Below, piece after piece: positions 7,163 through 10,328 of a stretch of 10,328 nucleotides of DNA. Origin of the DNA: JAVVEW01 sp032251045 (GTDB lineage: Bacteria > Pseudomonadota > Gammaproteobacteria > Methylococcales > Methylomonadaceae); NCBI GenBank assembly GCA_032251045.1, contig JAVVEW010000070.1, forward strand, positions 1 through 10,328, in the 5' to 3' direction. Within the stretch, counting starts at the first letter, position 1. Each line of letters opens with the position of its first letter. The notes under the pieces were generated by a model. That model was not told the DNA's origin. It was given only the letters and a program-made list of their open reading frames with translations, and did not search any database. The translations under genes and the position numbers were made by a program.

Positions 7163-8302
7163 ATGTATCCGATTGCGCTGCTTTGGGGGGTGTTGTTGGT
7201 TTTACTCGGCGCGGTGCGCGCCGAGTCTTTGACCACTGAGCAGCGTTTACGGCAGCTAGACCAGCAAATCGCACAGCTCAATCAGGAGCTTGCGCAAACC
7301 GAGCAAAATCGCGACACATGGCAGCAAAAACTGGCTGAGGTTGAGGCCAGGGAAAGCGCTATCGCGGCCCATCTGCATCAACTTAAGCGCGAACAACAGC
7401 AAACCCGGCAACATGCCGATGCGACGCGGCAAAAAATTCACACCTTGCATAGCAAAAGCGCCCATCAACATCACCAGTTGAGCCGGCAAGTCCGCCTGGC
7501 CTATCAACTAGGGCCAGATCAGCATTTGAAGGTGATCCTTAATCAGCAACAGCCTGAGCGTTTGAGTCGTATGCTGGGTTATCACAAAGTCCTCAACCGT
7601 TATCGTCTCGATCACCTTGAAACCTTGGCGCAGCAGCTTCAGGCCGAGCAACAATTGGCGCTTGAGCAGCGTGCAACGCTGGCCACACTGGCCGAGCAAC
7701 AAGAGGCTATCGAGCAGCAGCAGGCCGCGCTGAAGCAGGAAAAACAACAGCGTGCCCAGCTTCTGTCTGAACTGGAGCGCGACTATCGTTCAGAGCGTGA
7801 GCAACTGGCCGTGTTGCAGCGTGATCATGCCCGGCTCGAACAGGTTTTGCTGAAATTGCTGCAACAGCAACAGTCCGAAGACAGTGCAGCAGCATCCGCT
7901 CAAGCGCATCCTGAGCCGACACTCGGGCCGCGTGGCATATTACCGGTGGTGGGCAAGGTGGTACAGCGTTTTGGTAGTCAACGTGCACGGCGTCGTTGGG
8001 ATGGCATATTGATTGCTGCCCCGGAAGGCAGCGAAGTTCATGCCATGGCGACCGGTGAGGTGGTGTTTTCGGATTGGTTGAAAGGCTATGGGCATTTGCT
8101 GATTATCGACCATGGCAAGGAACTGATGACGTTGTATGCGTTCAATCAGAGTTTGTACAAAAAGGTGGGTGACAGGGTGCAAGCCGGTGACATCATCGCC
8201 TTGGCTGGGCGCAGTGGTGGGCGCCGCGACGCTGCGTTGTATTTCGGCGTGCGCAAAAGAGGTAAGGCTGTCGACCCTTTACATTGGTTGAGCCGCCGTT
8301 AG
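7163..8302 (+). CDS. envC: EnvC-like murein hydrolase activator (coiled coil + degenerate LytM/M23 domain)
   Basis: A 379-residue exported protein, slightly shorter than E. coli EnvC (419). An N-terminal signal peptide (hydrophobic LLWGVLLVLLGAV, likely cleaved after VRA around residue 20) is followed by a long Gln- and Glu-rich coiled coil (about 22-245). A short linker (SEDSAAASAQAHPEP) leads to a LytM domain (about 260-375). The zinc-binding positions of active M23 peptidases are replaced: W279-D-G where the first His motif would be, F327 in TLYAF and Y360 in ALYFGVR. Family knowledge: this is how EnvC looks; it does not cut peptidoglycan but activates the amidases AmiA/AmiB when FtsEX recruits it to the septum. 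The start is fixed by the signal peptide, but no clear Shine-Dalgarno is present, so translation probably depends on coupling to gpmI, which ends 7 bp earlier. ctpA downstream adds to a cell-wall context. Confidence 0.93.
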   Translation: MYPIALLWGVLLVLLGAVRAESLTTEQRLRQLDQQIAQLNQELAQTEQNRDTWQQKLAEVEARESAIAAHLHQLKREQQQTRQHADATRQKIHTLHSKSAHQHHQLSRQVRLAYQLGPDQHLKVILNQQQPERLSRMLGYHKVLNRYRLDHLETLAQQLQAEQQLALEQRATLATLAEQQEAIEQQQAALKQEKQQRAQLLSELERDYRSEREQLAVLQRDHARLEQVLLKLLQQQQSEDSAAASAQAHPEPTLGPRGILPVVGKVVQRFGSQRARRRWDGILIAAPEGSEVHAMATGEVVFSDWLKGYGHLLIIDHGKELMTLYAFNQSLYKKVGDRVQAGDIIALAGRSGGRRDAALYFGVRKRGKAVDPLHWLSRR

Positions 8303-8309
8303 CGGGCCG

Positions 8310-8330
8310 GGCGTGACACGCCATTAAATA
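8310..8330 (+). terminator. Weak terminator-like hairpin after envC
   Basis: GGCGT-GAC-ACGCC (8310-8322) can form a 5-bp GC-rich stem with a 3-nt loop eight bases after the envC stop. It is followed by the A/T-rich ATTAAATA and not by a real T-run. It may end or stabilise the gpmI-envC transcript, but it is not a textbook intrinsic terminator. Confidence 0.35.
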
Positions 8331-8398
8331 ACTCTTCAGCAGCGACTGTCCTTAAGCGTCAGGTGGCGCTTTGAGAGCCGTGTGCGCGGCTGGAGGTC

Positions 8399-8429
8399 GC
8401 GCTCAGGCATAAAGGGATGTATTCACGGC
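8399..8429 (-). repeat. Dispersed intergenic repeat, copy 2 (inverted)
   Basis: Read on the - strand, this 31-nt segment aligns without gaps to 1681-1711 with seven mismatches. It lies in the 269-bp envC-ctpA gap, between a small hairpin (AGCCG 8376-8380 with CGGCT 8387-8391) and the ctpA promoter. The rest of the gap before the promoter holds no gene that I can support; a weak 5-bp stem, TAAGC/GCTTA, is found at 8467-8486. Confidence 0.6.
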
Positions 8430-8490
8430 GTCTTTTTCTACGTGTGACCGGATTAACGCCTTCACCTAAGCTGAGGGCGCCGCTTAATGT

Positions 8491-8519
8491 TTGTCTGAAG
8501 TCGGTGTGCATCGTATGAT
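8491..8519 (+). promoter_or_regulatory. Probable sigma70 promoter for ctpA
   Basis: TTGTCT (8491-8496) and TATGAT (8514-8519) match the -35 box at 4 of 6 and the -10 box at 5 of 6 positions, with the optimal 17-bp spacer. Transcription would start near 8526, leaving a leader of about 46 nt that carries the hairpin at 8533-8547. This separates ctpA and the ferredoxin gene from the gpmI-envC unit. Confidence 0.6.
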
Positions 8520-8532
8520 GAGCACTGCGAGC

Positions 8533-8558
8533 CGGGTCTGAAACCCGTGATTGTTTTT
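8533..8558 (+). promoter_or_regulatory. Hairpin plus T-run in the ctpA leader (attenuator-like)
   Basis: CGGGT-CTGAA-ACCCG (8533-8547) forms a 5-bp GC-rich stem with a 5-nt loop. The T-rich TTGTTTTT (8551-8558) begins three bases after the stem and runs directly into the ctpA ribosome binding site GGAG (8559-8562). The layout resembles a short intrinsic terminator or attenuator inside the leader. The stem is short and there is no obvious competing antiterminator, so it may only shape the 5' end or the access of ribosomes. Confidence 0.4.
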
Positions 8559-8571
8559 GGAGAATCTCAGC

Positions 8572-9888
8572 ATGTTGACACGAACACATTTGATGGCGCT
8601 GACTTTAGGCATGAGCCTGGGGTTGGCAATGAGTATTGGTCAGGGCGTTTGGGCCTTGAAAGATGAAACACAGGTCGGCCCTAAAGATGCTATTCCTTTT
8701 GAAGAACTGCGCACGTTTGCGGAAATTTACGGGCGCGTCAAACATGATTATGTCGAAGATGTGTCTGACCAGACTTTGCTGGAGCATGCCATCAAAGGCA
8801 TGCTCAGTGGCCTGGATCCGCATTCGGATTATCTGACAGGTGAAGACTATACGGCCCTGCAAGAGGGCACGACGGGTCAGTTTGGCGGGCTGGGCATTGA
8901 AGTCACCATGGAAAACGGGTTTGTCAAAGTGGTTTCGCCCATCGATGATACGCCGGCGCAACGTGCCGGTGTCAAGGCCGGTGACTTGATTGTGCGCCTG
9001 GATGATAAGCCCGTCAAAGGCATGAATTTGCGTGACGCCGTCAATATCATGCGCGGTGAGCCGGGCAGTGATATTAACCTGATGATTGTTCGTGAAGGCG
9101 AGCAGGCACCTTTGAAATTAGCCATTACCCGTGACATTATCAAAGTACAAAGCGTTAAGGCGAGACTGCTGGAACCCGGTTATGGCTATTTGCGCATTAC
9201 CAGCTTTCAGGCCAAGACCGGTGATGCTTTGCGTAAGGCGCTGAATAAAGTGCTCGATGAAAATGAAGCGCCCTTGCGTGGCGTGGTGCTGGATTTACGC
9301 AACAATCCCGGGGGTGTTTTGAATGCCGCAGTGGAAGTGAGTGATGCGTTCCTGCGCGAGGGGTTGATTGTTTATACCGAGGGTCGGATTAAAAACTCTG
9401 AAATGCAATTCAAGGCCGCCCCGGATGATGTGCTCGATGGCGCACCTATCGTGGTGCTGATCAACTCAGGCTCCGCTTCCGCCTCGGAAATTGTCGCAGG
9501 CGCCCTGCAAGACCATAAGCGGGCCGTGATCATGGGTGAAAAATCATTTGGCAAAGGCTCGGTACAAACCATTTTGCCGACCAGCCAGGGCTCGGCGGTC
9601 AAGCTGACCACGGCGCGTTATTACACGCCTTCAGGTCGTTCCATTCAGGCGGAAGGTATCGAGCCGGATATCACTCTTGAGCGTTTCAAACTGGAAACGC
9701 TGGATGCGCCCGAGTTTGACCCGCTCAAGGAAGCGGATCTCAATCACCATCTCAGCAATGGCAATGATTCGGATGAAGCGGCCAATTCAACATCGGCCAA
9801 AAAAGCGGATACCGCTAAGAATGCGATAGAGGATTACCCCTTGCATGAAGCTTTGGTGTTGCTGAAAGGCATCAATATTCTCAATTAA
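8572..9888 (+). CDS. ctpA: CtpA-type carboxy-terminal processing protease (S41 family, PDZ domain)
   Basis: A 438-residue periplasmic serine protease, near the length of Pseudomonas CtpA. A signal peptide (hydrophobic stretch in residues 7-24, likely cut after GVWA) is followed by an N-terminal helical region with LSGLDPHSDYL. The PDZ domain begins near residue 104 (FGGLGIEV, with VKAGDLIVRLDD), and then comes the S41 core. The catalytic Ser-Lys dyad is visible as S303 in NSGSASASEI and K328 in KSFGKGSVQ; the spacing Ser+11 Asp (D314), Ser+25 Lys equals that of E. coli Prc. DLRNNPGG is also conserved. Residues about 400-420 are a polar Ser/Asn/Lys linker. Family knowledge: Pseudomonas CtpA, with lipoprotein LbcA, degrades peptidoglycan cross-link hydrolases; no lbcA is in this window. 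ATG 8572 is chosen over an in-frame TTG at 8551 because GGAG (8559-8562) precedes it by 9 nt and the signal peptide then starts normally. Confidence 0.96.
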   Translation: MLTRTHLMALTLGMSLGLAMSIGQGVWALKDETQVGPKDAIPFEELRTFAEIYGRVKHDYVEDVSDQTLLEHAIKGMLSGLDPHSDYLTGEDYTALQEGTTGQFGGLGIEVTMENGFVKVVSPIDDTPAQRAGVKAGDLIVRLDDKPVKGMNLRDAVNIMRGEPGSDINLMIVREGEQAPLKLAITRDIIKVQSVKARLLEPGYGYLRITSFQAKTGDALRKALNKVLDENEAPLRGVVLDLRNNPGGVLNAAVEVSDAFLREGLIVYTEGRIKNSEMQFKAAPDDVLDGAPIVVLINSGSASASEIVAGALQDHKRAVIMGEKSFGKGSVQTILPTSQGSAVKLTTARYYTPSGRSIQAEGIEPDITLERFKLETLDAPEFDPLKEADLNHHLSNGNDSDEAANSTSAKKADTAKNAIEDYPLHEALVLLKGINILN

Positions 9889-9913
9889 GTATGCCAGGCA
9901 GAGGGCTATTGTA

Positions 9914-10234
9914 ATGAGTCACTATCACTATCATGTTTTTATGTGCAGTCACGAGCGCCAACCGGGGCAGGCCTGTTGTGGTCAGGATGGCCAGGCGTTG
10001 GCGCTGTTGGCTTACGCTAAAGACGGCCTGAAACAGCGTCAACAGGCAGGTTTGGTCGATAAGTCATGCCGAATCAATAAATCTGGTTGTATGGATCGTT
10101 GCGCCGAGGGGCCGTTATTAGTGATTTATCCGGAAGGCGTCTGGTATCGCTACCAGACCCTTGAGGATATCGATGAGATTCTCGACCACCATCTGGTGCA
10201 AGGCCAGCGTGTCGAGCGCTTGCAGTTGGCCTGA
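9914..10234 (+). CDS. Thioredoxin-fold [2Fe-2S] ferredoxin
   Basis: A 106-residue cytosolic protein with the pattern of thioredoxin-like [2Fe-2S] ferredoxins (the Aquifex Fd4 / NuoE-like fold): YHVFMCSHERQPGQACCG at the N terminus, NKSGCMDRCAEGPLLVIYPEG in the middle, and WYRYQTLEDIDEILDHHL near the end. The probable cluster ligands are C11, C22 (or C21), C59 and C63, the C-x3-C pair being typical of the family; C52 is extra. Family knowledge: it carries one [2Fe-2S] cluster and moves electrons, but partners are rarely known. GAGGG (9901-9905) lies 8 nt before the ATG, and the gene starts 25 bp after the ctpA stop with no terminator between, so the two are probably co-transcribed. A functional link to a periplasmic protease is not obvious; the pair may simply share a promoter. 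Confidence 0.93.
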   Translation: MSHYHYHVFMCSHERQPGQACCGQDGQALALLAYAKDGLKQRQQAGLVDKSCRINKSGCMDRCAEGPLLVIYPEGVWYRYQTLEDIDEILDHHLVQGQRVERLQLA

Positions 10235-10254
10235 CGACCATCCCCCCTCAGTCG

Positions 10255-10299
10255 CTGAAAATCTTGGAAACGGAGCGCTAGCGAAGTGAAGATTTTTAG
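10255..10299. repeat. Long inverted repeat after the ferredoxin gene
   Basis: CTGAAAATCTT (10255-10265) pairs with AAGATTTTTAG (10289-10299): eleven base pairs with one G-T wobble. The 23-nt inner part contains the perfect palindrome CGCTAGCG (10276-10283). It begins 21 nt after the ferredoxin stop. The stem is A/T-rich and the T5 run sits inside it, so a classical intrinsic terminator is doubtful; a two-way terminator or one end of a repetitive element cut off by the window edge are alternatives. The remaining bases to 10328 hold nothing that I can name. Confidence 0.5.
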
Positions 10300-10328
10300 T
10301 CCCCGATAGCCGTAGCGCCGGGTGTTTT

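Noticed and set aside
7997..8302. EnvC LytM domain as an active M23 peptidase
   Set aside because: The His and Asp zinc ligands are absent (W279 region, F327, Y360), as expected for an EnvC-type activator.
8359..8589. 76-codon open frame on the - strand over the gap before ctpA
   Set aside because: It covers repeat copy 2 and the ctpA promoter, has a low-complexity translation and no family resemblance.
1..10328. CRISPR array, tRNA, rRNA, insertion sequence or prophage genes
   Set aside because: I looked for regularly spaced direct repeats, tRNA-like cloverleaf sequence with CCA ends, rRNA segments and transposase or integrase proteins and saw none.

Overview
The window looks like a chromosomal stretch of a free-living gammaproteobacterium with mid-range GC. 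All recognisable genes lie on the + strand. RimK, a PatZ-type lysine acetyltransferase, and the gpmI-envC-ctpA order (known from Pseudomonas, and partly from E. coli as gpmM-envC) all point to Gammaproteobacteria. The intergenic repeat (core CCGTGAATAC) resembles strings I remember from methanotroph (Methylococcales) genomes. That lineage is a tentative guess from memory, not something the sequence proves.

Layout. Positions 1-1616 hold the end of a polysaccharide-type locus: a 5'-truncated GT4 glycosyltransferase overlapping a GT2 glycosyltransferase by ATGA. A 248-bp non-coding gap follows, with several hairpins, one copy of the dispersed repeat and an extended -10 promoter. Next come rimK (1865-2770) and a large pat-like gene (2861-5542), both for enzymes that modify proteins after translation. 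An 83-bp spacer with nested palindromes leads to gpmI (5626-7155), followed 7 bp later by envC (7163-8302). A second 269-bp gap carries an inverted repeat copy, a good sigma70-like promoter and a hairpin plus T-run just before the ctpA ribosome binding site. ctpA (8572-9888) and a small thioredoxin-fold [2Fe-2S] ferredoxin (9914-10234) form the last unit, and the window ends in a long inverted repeat.

How the genes fit together. EnvC activates cell-wall amidases at division. CtpA-type proteases in Pseudomonas control the level of peptidoglycan hydrolases, so the envC-ctpA pair is a cell-wall remodelling neighbourhood next to a glycolytic gene. RimK and Pat adjust the translation machinery and acyl-CoA enzymes respectively. 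Most of the region is conserved housekeeping DNA. The items that most deserve a second look are the repeat shared by the two larger gaps, the Pat homologue that keeps a phosphohistidine-type His missing from E. coli PatZ, and the ctpA leader hairpin. I see no CRISPR array, insertion sequence, phage gene, tRNA or rRNA, and no convincing undescribed multi-gene system.
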